From positions 1-58,592 of the forward strand of contig CALKHF010000090.1 in NCBI GenBank assembly GCA_938092255.1: 58,592 nt of DNA. The letters are read 5' to 3'. The position numbers and the translations under genes were made by a program. Positions 36,397-44,507 of this stretch are shown piece by piece. How positions within the stretch are numbered: the first letter of the stretch is position 1; every line of letters begins with the position of its first letter. The DNA is from an uncultured Flavobacteriales bacterium (GTDB lineage Bacteria; Bacteroidota; Bacteroidia; Flavobacteriales_D; Crocinitomicaceae). The notes beneath the pieces were generated by a model that was not told where the DNA came from, did no database searches, and worked only from the letters and a program-made list of their open reading frames with translations.

Positions 36397-37554
36397 ATGA
36401 AAAAAATGATGTTTATCGCCTGTCTGTTTTCTTTACAGGCAAAAGCCCAAAATATTGATGATAATTTTGTGACTTTCAATTATACACAGCTCCCTCTCAC
36501 GAGTGTTGAAGAAGGTTTACGTTCTTATAGATTTGAGATTGTTACGGATGTTGAAGGGGCGAATATGGACAGTGCCTCAACATACCAGATACGCATAGAC
36601 AATGCCGTTAGTATTTATCAGAAAAGGATGGAAACTTGGTTGTCTAAAATGTCCCTTTTGCAACAGCAAGAGAACTCTTCAGGAGTATCTCAATCCATGA
36701 ATTACCCTGTAAAGCCTTCTTTAGACTTGGTTCTTAAACCTGTTCAGCATACTGTTTCAACAAACGCAACTGCTGCGGGTATAAAAATCAGTGAGTTTAG
36801 CGAGGGAGAAAATGGATTACTCGTAAAATACACTCTCCTACCTATTAAAAGTGTTCGATTTAGTTATGCAAAAAAAGGAACCGGTGCGAGCACAAAATAT
36901 GATTATAAATGCAACTATACACTGCAAGCAAAAATGGAGGTTATAGACCCAAGTAATACTGTTTTGTATGAAAAAATAGTAGGTGGCGCTCGAAGCAAAG
37001 GCTTAGGTAAATACAAAAGCACTTATGACTTCGCAAAATGGTATATGAACAACCGTGAATCTTTTTATTCTCAAATAGAATCTGAGGGAAGAAAGGCTGC
37101 GGTTTCCGGTTCAGCAGGGGCTTTAGACGGTCAGTTCGGATATATAAACAAATCTAGAAAAGCCGAAATGTATTCCGTAAAAAAATACAAAGATTATGAT
37201 TATACAGATGTGATTTTAGCCTATGATCAAACCACGGAAGCGCTCTTAAAAGTAGGAGACAGCCGGGACAGAAGTGAGGCTATGGATGCTCTTGGTAATG
37301 CAAAAGACATGTGGTTGAAAATACTTGAAGAGAGCAATCTTCAAAACAAGAAAGAAAGAATCAACAAGAAAATTTCTGCAATGATTTGGTGCAATCTCGC
37401 TGAAATTTCCGTTTGGATGGCAGACTTCAATGAAGCTGACAACAATGTATCAAAAACAATGAACTCTGGAGTAATTAAAGCCAAGAGTCACATTAAAGGA
37501 GAAAAGTCTTTTTACGCGGATCAAAAAAATCGCTGGGAAGCCAATTTTGAATAA
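36397..37554 (+). CDS. Secreted protein of unknown function with TPR-like C-terminus
   Basis: A protein of about 385 residues beginning MKKMMFIACLFSLQAKAQ, a signal peptide; I chose this ATG over the track start 20 codons upstream for that reason. The middle part is beta-rich with a segment (FSYAKKGTGASTKYDYKCNYTLQAKMEVIDPSNTVLYEK) that reads like a conserved secreted domain, and the last third is helical with tetratricopeptide-like spacing (AMIWCNLAEISVWMADFNEADNNV). No family recognised. Same strand as the two preceding genes, 69 bases after the PqiA-like gene. Confidence 0.65.
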   Translation: MKKMMFIACLFSLQAKAQNIDDNFVTFNYTQLPLTSVEEGLRSYRFEIVTDVEGANMDSASTYQIRIDNAVSIYQKRMETWLSKMSLLQQQENSSGVSQSMNYPVKPSLDLVLKPVQHTVSTNATAAGIKISEFSEGENGLLVKYTLLPIKSVRFSYAKKGTGASTKYDYKCNYTLQAKMEVIDPSNTVLYEKIVGGARSKGLGKYKSTYDFAKWYMNNRESFYSQIESEGRKAAVSGSAGALDGQFGYINKSRKAEMYSVKKYKDYDYTDVILAYDQTTEALLKVGDSRDRSEAMDALGNAKDMWLKILEESNLQNKKERINKKISAMIWCNLAEISVWMADFNEADNNVSKTMNSGVIKAKSHIKGEKSFYADQKNRWEANFE

Positions 37555-37573
37555 ACAAGTTTAATTAATTTTG
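37547..37573 (+). promoter_or_regulatory. Candidate promoter of the Rieske oxygenase gene
   Basis: TTG at 37547-37549, a 16-base spacer and TAATTTTG at 37566-37573, an exact TAnnTTTG box, 20 bases before the ATG. The spacer is slightly shorter than usual. Confidence 0.4.
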
Positions 37574-37593
37574 TTCTTCAAAAAATTGAGTGA

Positions 37594-38682
37594 ATGAGTA
37601 ATTTTCATGTGGATGATGATATTACAAAAGCAGAAACCTTGCCCGCATCTTTTTACCGTGATGATGAGGTGTTTGAGCGCTTAAAAGAGCGTGTATTTTC
37701 ACGCTCTTATCAATGGTTTGGTAGTGTTGTTGACCTACTGCCGCAAGAATCTTATGTTAAGCCGCTCATGTTTATTGAAGGCTTTCTCGAGGAACCCTTT
37801 TTTTTGAGAAAAGATACCGCAAATGGCCTCACCTGTTTTTCAAATGTGTGTACCCATCGAGGAAACCTCATCTTTCATCATGAGGGTGTTTCAAAAAGAA
37901 TTACATGTGGCTATCACGGAAGAACCTGGAAAACAGATGGGAGCTTTAAGTTTATGCCAGAATTTAAGGAGGCCGAAAATTTTCCCAGGGCTTGTGATCA
38001 CCTTAAAGCATTTCAAACCTTACAATTAGGACCCCAACTATTTGTTGGTATAGACGCAGTAATTGATTTAGAAACTGTTCTTGCCAAAATGAAAGAGCGA
38101 ATCGGTTTTCTTCCTCTTGATGAATTCAAACTTGACTCCTCAAAAAGCAAGGATTACTTGGTGAATTGTCATTGGGCGCTCTACTGCGACAATTACCTCG
38201 AAGGCTTTCATATACCTTTTGTACATGAAGACCTCAATGCGGCTTTAGATTATGGAAGCTATACGACCGACTTATTTGAAAACGGCTCATTACAGATTGG
38301 CTATTCCTCTGGCGGAGAAGAGGTTTTTGATTTGCCTGTTGGGCATCCAGATCATGGAAAAGAAGTTGCCGCATATTACTATTGGTTGTATCCCAATATG
38401 ATGTTTAATTTTTATCCTTGGGGGCTTTCGGTTAATGTGGTTCGTCCGGTTTCTAAAAACAAAACCAGGGTGCTGTTTAGGTCGTATGTTTGGGATGAAT
38501 CAAAGCTAAGTGATGGAGCGGGATCCGTGTTGGATAAAGTGGAAAGAGAGGATGAGTTTGTAGTTGAAGGAGTGCAAAAGGGACTGCAGTCAATCACTTA
38601 TCAGTCTGGGCGGTTTTCGCCCTCAAGAGAGCAGGGTGTGCATCATTTTCATAGAATGCTCGCGAACGCGCTGAATTCATAA
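37594..38682 (+). CDS. Rieske [2Fe-2S] oxygenase, alpha subunit type
   Basis: A 362-residue ring-hydroxylating-type oxygenase. The Rieske centre is CTHRGNLIFHHEGVSKRITCGYHG (C-x-H ... C-x2-H) near 86-109, and the mononuclear iron site is NYLEGFHIPFVH (about 203-214). The arrangement resembles choline/carnitine monooxygenases and related aliphatic hydroxylases more than aromatic dioxygenases, but the substrate cannot be read. No reductase or ferredoxin gene is adjacent, so electrons must come from elsewhere. It lies two bases before the mbnP-like gene, which suggests co-transcription. Confidence 0.88.
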   Translation: MSNFHVDDDITKAETLPASFYRDDEVFERLKERVFSRSYQWFGSVVDLLPQESYVKPLMFIEGFLEEPFFLRKDTANGLTCFSNVCTHRGNLIFHHEGVSKRITCGYHGRTWKTDGSFKFMPEFKEAENFPRACDHLKAFQTLQLGPQLFVGIDAVIDLETVLAKMKERIGFLPLDEFKLDSSKSKDYLVNCHWALYCDNYLEGFHIPFVHEDLNAALDYGSYTTDLFENGSLQIGYSSGGEEVFDLPVGHPDHGKEVAAYYYWLYPNMMFNFYPWGLSVNVVRPVSKNKTRVLFRSYVWDESKLSDGAGSVLDKVEREDEFVVEGVQKGLQSITYQSGRFSPSREQGVHHFHRMLANALNS

Positions 38683-38684
38683 CA

Positions 38685-39344
38685 ATGAAGCTTTATTTTC
38701 TACTTATTTTTCTTTTGCTTTCCTTTGTGCAAAAAGCACAGGTTCAGATTGAATTTTGTCTTTTCTCTGATTCTGTAATTCATACTCCTTTTAAAATAAA
38801 TGAAACAGACTCGCTAACGAAGTTTAAATTCTACATCAGCCACTTAGAAGTCAAAGGGGAAAACAAACATGTCTCTGAAAAGCAGCATTACCTCTTAGAT
38901 TTTCATGAAAATGGAAGCGCTTCACGGATTATCAGTTTGAATAATGTGGACACGTCAAGCATTCTAGAAATTGAATTTCTACTAGGGGTTGACCACAAAA
39001 CCTGCAATGAAGGCATTGGTGAAGGTGCGCTAGATCCCATAAATGGGATGTATTGGACCTGGCAAAGTGGTTATATTAATTTCAAAATGGAAGGTGTTTC
39101 GGACAATAGCACTGCTAAACAAAACAAGTTTCAGCTCCATCTTGGAGGGTTTAGAAAACCGTATAGCTCGACTCAAAAGATTAATCTGACTCTCGAAAAA
39201 GAAACCTCCGAAATAAAAATCTGCTTTGATCTAAATAAATTCCTAAACGGTGTTAATCTTAAAAATCAGCATACTATTATGAGTCCTTCCAAAGAATCTG
39301 TAAGCTTATCGAAACTTGCAAAAACATGCTTTTATGTCAATTAA
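38685..39344 (+). CDS. mbnP: MbnP-family copper-binding protein
   Basis: A 219-residue exported protein with signal peptide (1-18). It has the MbnP family core: FKFYISHLEV, LLGVDHKTC, and GALDPINGMYWTWQSGYINFKMEG. In methanotroph MbnP a tryptophan is oxidised to kynurenine by the partner MbnH to build a high-affinity copper site; W124 and W126 sit in the corresponding conserved block, though I cannot say which is modified. The next gene encodes an MbnH-type di-haem protein and overlaps by 11 bases, which supports the assignment strongly. Confidence 0.88.
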   Translation: MKLYFLLIFLLLSFVQKAQVQIEFCLFSDSVIHTPFKINETDSLTKFKFYISHLEVKGENKHVSEKQHYLLDFHENGSASRIISLNNVDTSSILEIEFLLGVDHKTCNEGIGEGALDPINGMYWTWQSGYINFKMEGVSDNSTAKQNKFQLHLGGFRKPYSSTQKINLTLEKETSEIKICFDLNKFLNGVNLKNQHTIMSPSKESVSLSKLAKTCFYVN

Positions 39345-40359
39345 GAGTTCTTTTTTATTGGGCGGAACTTTTTTGGTTTTTTCTTTTTATTGGTTCACTG
39401 ATTTTCATCGAGCACCTATATACTATATTCCAAAACCCCATTACAAGCTTCCTGTAAATCCCCAAAAAAATGATACCGTACAGCTTGGCCGCATGCTATT
39501 TTACGACAATATTTTATCTGCAAACAATGAGGTTTCTTGTGCATCATGTCACAATTCTTATAATGCTTTTGCACATACTGACCACGAACTTAGTCACGGC
39601 ATATACGACTCTACAGGAAACAGAAATGCTCCTGCCTTATTTAATCTTGCCTGGCAAAAAGAATTTATGTGGGATGGTGCCGTTCACCACATTGAAGCCC
39701 AGGCCCTCGCTCCTCTTCATGACCCTAGAGAGCTTGGGTCGAGCATTGAGGAACTTCTAATAAAGCTTAAATCTTCAAGCTTTTATCGAACCCAGTTTTT
39801 CAAGGTCTTCGGCGACTCAATAATCAATAGCAAACGGATATTAAAATCCCTATCCGCTTTTGAACTGAGCCTTGTTTCTTTTAATTCAAAATATGATCGG
39901 ATAAAACAAGGGCAAGAGGTGTTTACTGAACAAGAAAAACAAGGGTATCTATTATTTCAAAATCATTGTAATCGTTGTCATACTGAACCTCTGTTTTCCA
40001 ATTTTGAATACCTTGACAATGGCTTGCCTATTGATCCTTTTCTTCAAGATTACGGGAGGTTCTTAATCACCAATGTAGAAAACGACAAATTTAAATTCAA
40101 GGTTCCATCTTTACGGAATCTAAGCTATACTTTTCCCTATATGCACGATGGCCGTTTTGACAAGCTAAGAAAGGTGTTGGCTCATTATGGAGACATTGAT
40201 GTTCATTCTAGAGTTACAGATGTAAAATCCATACCTTTGTCATTTAATGAACAGAGCGATCTCATCTCCTTTTTACTTACTCTAAATGATGAAAGCTTTG
40301 TTTTTAATAAAGAACATGCTTTTCCAAACCGCCTTAAAGAGGAACTGATAAAGAAATAG
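39334..40359 (+). CDS. mbnH: Di-haem cytochrome c peroxidase-like protein, MbnH type
   Basis: A protein of about 341 residues in the bacterial cytochrome c peroxidase/MauG superfamily. Two haem-binding motifs are present: CASCH near 69-73 and CNRCH near 210. An N-terminal hydrophobic segment directs export. The conserved PSLRNLSYTFPYMHDGRF block is typical of the group. As partner of the MbnP-like protein it is likely the enzyme that oxidises a tryptophan in it. I chose the ATG at 39334; the track start is a TTG six codons earlier. Confidence 0.9.
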   Translation: MSIKSSFLLGGTFLVFSFYWFTDFHRAPIYYIPKPHYKLPVNPQKNDTVQLGRMLFYDNILSANNEVSCASCHNSYNAFAHTDHELSHGIYDSTGNRNAPALFNLAWQKEFMWDGAVHHIEAQALAPLHDPRELGSSIEELLIKLKSSSFYRTQFFKVFGDSIINSKRILKSLSAFELSLVSFNSKYDRIKQGQEVFTEQEKQGYLLFQNHCNRCHTEPLFSNFEYLDNGLPIDPFLQDYGRFLITNVENDKFKFKVPSLRNLSYTFPYMHDGRFDKLRKVLAHYGDIDVHSRVTDVKSIPLSFNEQSDLISFLLTLNDESFVFNKEHAFPNRLKEELIKK

Positions 40360-40393
40360 TTTCTTTGCTGAGCGAGTGTTTTTCGTGAAAGCC

Positions 40394-40450
40394 TTTAACG
40401 GTAGGGATTCACAAGGGAAAAGTAAAGATGTATCTTTAGCCCTACGTTAA
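40394..40450. repeat. attC-like imperfect hairpin upstream of orphan ORF
   Basis: The arms TTAACGGTAGGG (40395-40406) and CCCTACGTTAA (40440-40450) pair with one bulged G, and an inner palindrome TAAAGAT-GT-ATCTTTA (40423-40438) lies between them. AAC near the left end and GTT near the right end match the invariant bases of integron attC core sites. The inner part TATCTTTA also resembles a -7 promoter box for the following ORF. Confidence 0.4.
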
Positions 40451-40462
40451 CCCAAATGCATA

Positions 40463-41326
40463 ATGACTGAAATTTATAAAGAAATATCTGAAGCAGAAAT
40501 TCACAACAAAGGGCTTTATAGTCTGGAAGAGAATTTTCAAACTGAATTTTCTTTTAATACTTATAAAATTAATCTTGATGGGCTAGATGAACCAAATAAT
40601 GGTCGAAATATACTTAAATTTAGACTGTTTAGAAATGACCTTAATATAACTCATGAAGTTAATAATCAAGGGTATTGTTATCCTATAACATTTCCTTTTT
40701 CAGATACAAAATCAAACTACATTTATATTCCAACAGAAAATAAAATTGTTTTAATTAACACCAATACGCATACAATACACAAATTTGATTATCCAGAAGC
40801 AAAGGGATTAAGATTTAATTTCTTTTATGATAATTTTTTATTCCTTGTATTTAGAAATTGGTATTTGATTATTAATTTAAACAATCTTAAAACTGATATT
40901 TTCGAGCAAAAAAATCTTGATTTTATTCAACCATATAAAGATCATTTTTTAGTTTTCAATAACTGGTTTCAAGAAGTTGAAAAGAGGAGTTTAATAAACT
41001 TTTCGACTGTAAATACTAACGCAATAACGATAGAATCAAAAAATATTTATGATTCCAGTATTGAGGAATACGAGCGTAAAAGAGCCGAAAGCAAAAAAGG
41101 ATATTTATGGTCAACTGGTCATAAAAACATTAATGGTTCAAAGCAAATTTTCAATATTCATAGATGGAATTTAGTTGGATGCGATTTTGGTAAATCAACA
41201 ATAGACCTAGGAACTACAATCCCTTTAACAAATGGAAATATGGATGAAAAAAGAACAATGTGGTTTGAGGTAGAAAACAAATATATTCGAATTAACATAA
41301 AAGCACTTGTGGCTAACAAAGTATAA
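40463..41326 (+). CDS. Orphan hypothetical protein, possible cassette-borne gene
   Basis: A 287-residue soluble protein without signal peptide or membrane helices. It is rich in Asn, Ile, Phe and Tyr and reads as repeated beta strands (YIYIPTENKIVLINTNTHTIHKFDYPEAKG, FFYDNFLFLVFRNWYLIINLNNLK), perhaps a beta-propeller-like fold. I recognise no family. Codon use is more AT-biased than the flanking genes. It lies between the mbnPH pair and the SGNH/YHYH genes, is bracketed by attC-like hairpins, and its last codons (GCTAACAAAGTATAA, ANKV-stop) are part of the right-hand element. Confidence 0.7.
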   Translation: MTEIYKEISEAEIHNKGLYSLEENFQTEFSFNTYKINLDGLDEPNNGRNILKFRLFRNDLNITHEVNNQGYCYPITFPFSDTKSNYIYIPTENKIVLINTNTHTIHKFDYPEAKGLRFNFFYDNFLFLVFRNWYLIINLNNLKTDIFEQKNLDFIQPYKDHFLVFNNWFQEVEKRSLINFSTVNTNAITIESKNIYDSSIEEYERKRAESKKGYLWSTGHKNINGSKQIFNIHRWNLVGCDFGKSTIDLGTTIPLTNGNMDEKRTMWFEVENKYIRINIKALVANKV

Positions 41327-41364
41327 ACTAAATTAAATAACTTAGTTTATCCGCAACGTTGCTC
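41311..41364. repeat. attC-like hairpin at the 3' end of the orphan ORF
   Basis: GGCTAAC at the left, a perfect 9-bp stem ATAAACTAA (41323-41331) / TTAGTTTAT (41342-41350) with a 10-base loop, then CAACGTTGCTC at the right. The layout CTAACAA ... TATAAAC ... GTTTAT ... CAACGTTG is what I recall from cassette-associated elements in Bacteroidota. The ORF stop codon is inside the stem. Confidence 0.45.
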
Positions 41365-41413
41365 ACAAATTAGAATTAAAACTTTCTGCTCCTGTAATTC
41401 GTTACTTTGGTAA

Positions 41414-42103
41414 ATGATACAAAAACAAACACATCTTTTATATTTTCTTTTAGCTCTATCTTGCTTGTCATTAAATTCTTGCAGAGAAAAGGAAACACCT
41501 GAATCACCAATTATTGTAAAATATCTAGCGCTAGGAGACTCTTATACTATTGGACAAGGTGTTGATACTTTAGACCGGTGGCCCAATCAATTAAGGGCTA
41601 AATTGATATCAAATGGAATAGACGTCCAAAAAACAGACATTATTGCTCAAACGGGTTGGAGAACAAGCAATTTGCTCAATGCCTTAGGCAACAACGCCCT
41701 AGATGGATACAATCTGATTTCGTTACTCATTGGAGTCAATAATGAGTTTTGGGGAGAGCCTTTTGATATTTTTCAATCCGAATTTGATTCACTATTGAAT
41801 ATCGCAATTGACCTTGTGGGTAAAGATCGTCTTTTCATTGTTTCTATTCCTGATTACGGCGTTACTCCTTTTGGGAGCAACAACAGTGAAAACATCGCGG
41901 AAAACATAGATATGTATAATAATTATATTCAAGAGCGGTGCTCAAACGAGGGTTTAACCTACATAAATATTACTGAAATATCCCGACAACTCGGGGACTC
42001 TGAAGGTGCCCTTGCTTCAGACAACCTTCATCCTAGTGGAAGTCAATACGCTCAATGGGTAAATCAAATGCTTCCTGTTGTTTTAGGTTTAATTAACGAC
42101 TAA
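41414..42103 (+). CDS. SGNH/GDSL hydrolase lipoprotein
   Basis: A 229-residue esterase-type enzyme. A lipoprotein signal with lipobox LNSC (near 23-26) anchors it in the envelope. The SGNH blocks are visible: LALGDSYTIGQG (catalytic Ser), the Gly region TGWRTSN, GVNNEFWG (Asn), and SDNLHPSGSQY (DxxH pair). It would act on acyl or acetyl esters of lipids or glycans; the exact substrate is unknown. It stands between the orphan ORF and the YHYH gene. Confidence 0.88.
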   Translation: MIQKQTHLLYFLLALSCLSLNSCREKETPESPIIVKYLALGDSYTIGQGVDTLDRWPNQLRAKLISNGIDVQKTDIIAQTGWRTSNLLNALGNNALDGYNLISLLIGVNNEFWGEPFDIFQSEFDSLLNIAIDLVGKDRLFIVSIPDYGVTPFGSNNSENIAENIDMYNNYIQERCSNEGLTYINITEISRQLGDSEGALASDNLHPSGSQYAQWVNQMLPVVLGLIND

Positions 42104-42135
42104 ACAATAAAAGCTTCTTAATTTCTTTTTTTACT

Positions 42136-42143
42136 TATCTTTA
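42136..42143 (+). promoter_or_regulatory. Possible -7 box (TATCTTTA) of the YHYH gene
   Basis: TATCTTTA differs from TAnnTTTG only in the last base and lies 29 bases before the ATG. No TTG at -33 spacing is evident. Confidence 0.25.
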
Positions 42144-42172
42144 TGAAAACCTCTAAACCATAATATAGGCCT

Positions 42173-43501
42173 ATGAAAGTTTTTCTATTGTTATGCATTT
42201 TATTGATTTCAACTAACTTAATTTCTCAAGGCCCGGCCATTACTTCCTGGCTTCAAAACACAAGCCAAACCGGAAGCTATTACATGAATGGAAATAGCAC
42301 CCCTGTCTCTAATGGTATTCTTGTAAATTGTCAACAAGTTGAATATTCTAACGATTTCGTTTACGTGACAACAGAAGGCATGCCCTCCTATCCTACTGGA
42401 CCGTTTTTGGACGGCAATCCATCTCAAGCGCAGGCTCAGGGTAGAATCTTTAAATTACCTCTAAGCCCTGAACCCAACATTGGCAATTCAACATCAACGA
42501 CTCCGGGAAATATCGGTGTTTTTATAAACGGTGTTGCCCTTTTTGATTATCGGGATGGCGTAGCGTGGAACCCGCAAACCAATAGTCTGTGTGGTGGCCC
42601 GGGAAACCCTCCTTGCCCCGGAGGAATGGGTGCAACTATGGATTGGAACAGAGATGCTATTCCCGCAGAAATGGAAGGGTTCGATTGCTCAAAAGGTCAT
42701 CCTGCCATGGGGAATTATCACCACCACCAAAACCCATCTGCTTTTGATTTGGATCTCAATGTCGTTTCAAGTATTTGTAACCTTTATGATGCCGAAGGGC
42801 TTTACGCCATTGATCCAGCATCACATTCCCCTTTAATCGGATATGCATATGACGGATATCCTATATATGGGGCGTATGGCTTCAAAAATGCTGATGGAAC
42901 AGGAGGTGTTTCAAGGATCAAATCGAGCTATCAGTTACAAAATATGACTACCAGAAACAATGGACCAGATGTAAGCACTACATACTTTTTGGGTTATTTC
43001 CGAGAAGATTATGAGTATGTAAATCAAACCGCTGAGGATTATCTCGACGAGCACAATGGGCGCATTTGTGTAACTCCAGAATACCCGAATGGTACTTACG
43101 CCTATTTCTGTACAGTAGATGAAAACCACAATTCATATTATCCCTATGCTGTCGGCCCTTCTTTTTATGGGGTTTACTCGAACGCATCCGTAAACTCAAT
43201 TAATGAAGGAACAACAATCTATACCTCTTCTGTTGGTATAGACGAATCTTTCGAGCAACTTGACTTTGATGTTTTTCCAAATCCCGGAATGGACCTGCTG
43301 GCGATACAAGCAAATGGACTTGTAAAGAGCCCTTTGCTTATAAAACTTATTTCCCCTTCGGGATCCCTTGTTTTTGAAACAAGAATTTTTCCAGGTCAAA
43401 CCATTGCTTACTTCGACCTTCAATCCCTTAGGCAGGGAGTTTATGTTGTCGATATTGATACCGGAGCATCTCGCAAAACATTTAAGGTGGTACACAATTA
43501 A
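42173..43501 (+). CDS. YHYH-domain protein with T9SS sorting signal
   Basis: A 442-residue secreted protein with signal peptide (ending NLISQ). The YHYH domain includes GVALFDYRDGVAWNPQ, the His-rich motif GNYHHHQNP near 180-188, and GYAYDGYPIYGAYGF. The C-terminal domain (FDVFPNPGMDLLAIQA ... LRQGVYVVDIDTG) is a T9SS sorting signal, so it is exported to the surface. The function of YHYH proteins is unknown; a metal-binding role is often assumed from the histidines, and the proximity to mbnPH fits that idea. Confidence 0.88.
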   Translation: MKVFLLLCILLISTNLISQGPAITSWLQNTSQTGSYYMNGNSTPVSNGILVNCQQVEYSNDFVYVTTEGMPSYPTGPFLDGNPSQAQAQGRIFKLPLSPEPNIGNSTSTTPGNIGVFINGVALFDYRDGVAWNPQTNSLCGGPGNPPCPGGMGATMDWNRDAIPAEMEGFDCSKGHPAMGNYHHHQNPSAFDLDLNVVSSICNLYDAEGLYAIDPASHSPLIGYAYDGYPIYGAYGFKNADGTGGVSRIKSSYQLQNMTTRNNGPDVSTTYFLGYFREDYEYVNQTAEDYLDEHNGRICVTPEYPNGTYAYFCTVDENHNSYYPYAVGPSFYGVYSNASVNSINEGTTIYTSSVGIDESFEQLDFDVFPNPGMDLLAIQANGLVKSPLLIKLISPSGSLVFETRIFPGQTIAYFDLQSLRQGVYVVDIDTGASRKTFKVVHN

Positions 43502-43559
43502 CATTTTTTATGTTATTTATAGAGGATAGTTTGGTTATCATGGTAAATCGTTAAAAACC

Positions 43560-44459
43560 ATGAAAAAACTTACTGCGCTAATCGTTGCGCCCTTTCTGTT
43601 TTTTGGGTGCAAAGAAAACTCCGCATTGTCAGATGTTGAGCTTTCTGATCCAAATTTAATTTCTCCAGAAATAACCATTACTAAAACCCTCAATGAGAGA
43701 GGAAAAGAGCAAACAGAGCTTGTTGTTTTTCTTAATGACAAAAACAACAACAGTATAGACTTGATGAAGGGAGGGGTTTATCTGAACAATGAAAAGCTCG
43801 GTGTTCAAACCGAGTGGGGTGGGGCCCCATATTATACCTTAAACAATATAGAACTGTCTGCCAACACCAATTATAACTTTTCTGTTACTCTAGCAAATGA
43901 CAACAGCTATCAGTGTAGTGTGACTTCTCCTAGAGATGTAATACATTCATTTGTAGTTCCTGAATATCACAATATAAACAAAGACTTGACCGTTTCGTGG
44001 GGAGGACTTAGCTCAAGCCCGTCTACCAGTTACTCATTAGAAATCGAAAATGGAGAAACTTTTGCTGAGACAATAAGCCTTAGCCCAAGCATTATAAACA
44101 ATGGCGGATACGTTCTTTCTTCGCGTGTTTTGAATCAGTTCTGTGAGGGAAGTCGAGAAGATTTCACCATAACCTTAAAGTCCACAACCAACGGAAAGGT
44201 GGATCACCGTTTTGACGGTGGGACTATACAAATAATAGAAATCATAAACCGACAGATTACCTTGGATGTTGGAGAAGCTGATGTCGCTGCTTTCAATAAT
44301 GCAGGTGCCGAGGACTACAAAAATGGAGAAGGATCAAAAACAAAAAAAGAAACGTCCAGTTTTGACTGGTTAAATCTTGCTTTAACTGGTGCTGGGGGAT
44401 TGCTTTTCGGTTTTCTTTTGTTTTCTTTTATAAATAACAGAAAAAATAAAAACCAATAG
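43560..44459 (+). CDS. Envelope protein with N-terminal lipobox-like signal and C-terminal membrane helix
   Basis: A 299-residue protein of unknown family. It starts MKKLTALIVAPFLFFGCKEN, which reads as a lipoprotein signal (FFGC, a weak lipobox). The middle is beta-rich and Asn/Ser-rich, like fibronectin or similar sandwich domains (ITKTLNERGKEQTELVVFLNDK, YNFSVTLANDNSYQCSV). Near the end there is a glycine-rich membrane helix (LNLALTGAGGLLFGFLLFSFI) and a basic tail NNRKNKNQ. Two anchors in one protein is odd; either the lipobox is not used or the C-terminal helix is not inserted. Confidence 0.65.
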   Translation: MKKLTALIVAPFLFFGCKENSALSDVELSDPNLISPEITITKTLNERGKEQTELVVFLNDKNNNSIDLMKGGVYLNNEKLGVQTEWGGAPYYTLNNIELSANTNYNFSVTLANDNSYQCSVTSPRDVIHSFVVPEYHNINKDLTVSWGGLSSSPSTSYSLEIENGETFAETISLSPSIINNGGYVLSSRVLNQFCEGSREDFTITLKSTTNGKVDHRFDGGTIQIIEIINRQITLDVGEADVAAFNNAGAEDYKNGEGSKTKKETSSFDWLNLALTGAGGLLFGFLLFSFINNRKNKNQ

Positions 44460-44495
44460 AATTGTTTCAACACGTTATTTGTTTTTTTTCGTTCG

Positions 44496-44503
44496 TACTT
44501 TTG
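44496..44503 (+). promoter_or_regulatory. Bacteroidota -7 box (TACTTTTG) abutting the rluA-type gene
   Basis: TACTTTTG matches TAnnTTTG exactly and lies four bases before the GTG start, so the transcript would be leaderless or nearly so. No TTG at normal -33 spacing. Confidence 0.35.
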
Positions 44504-44507
44504 AGTC

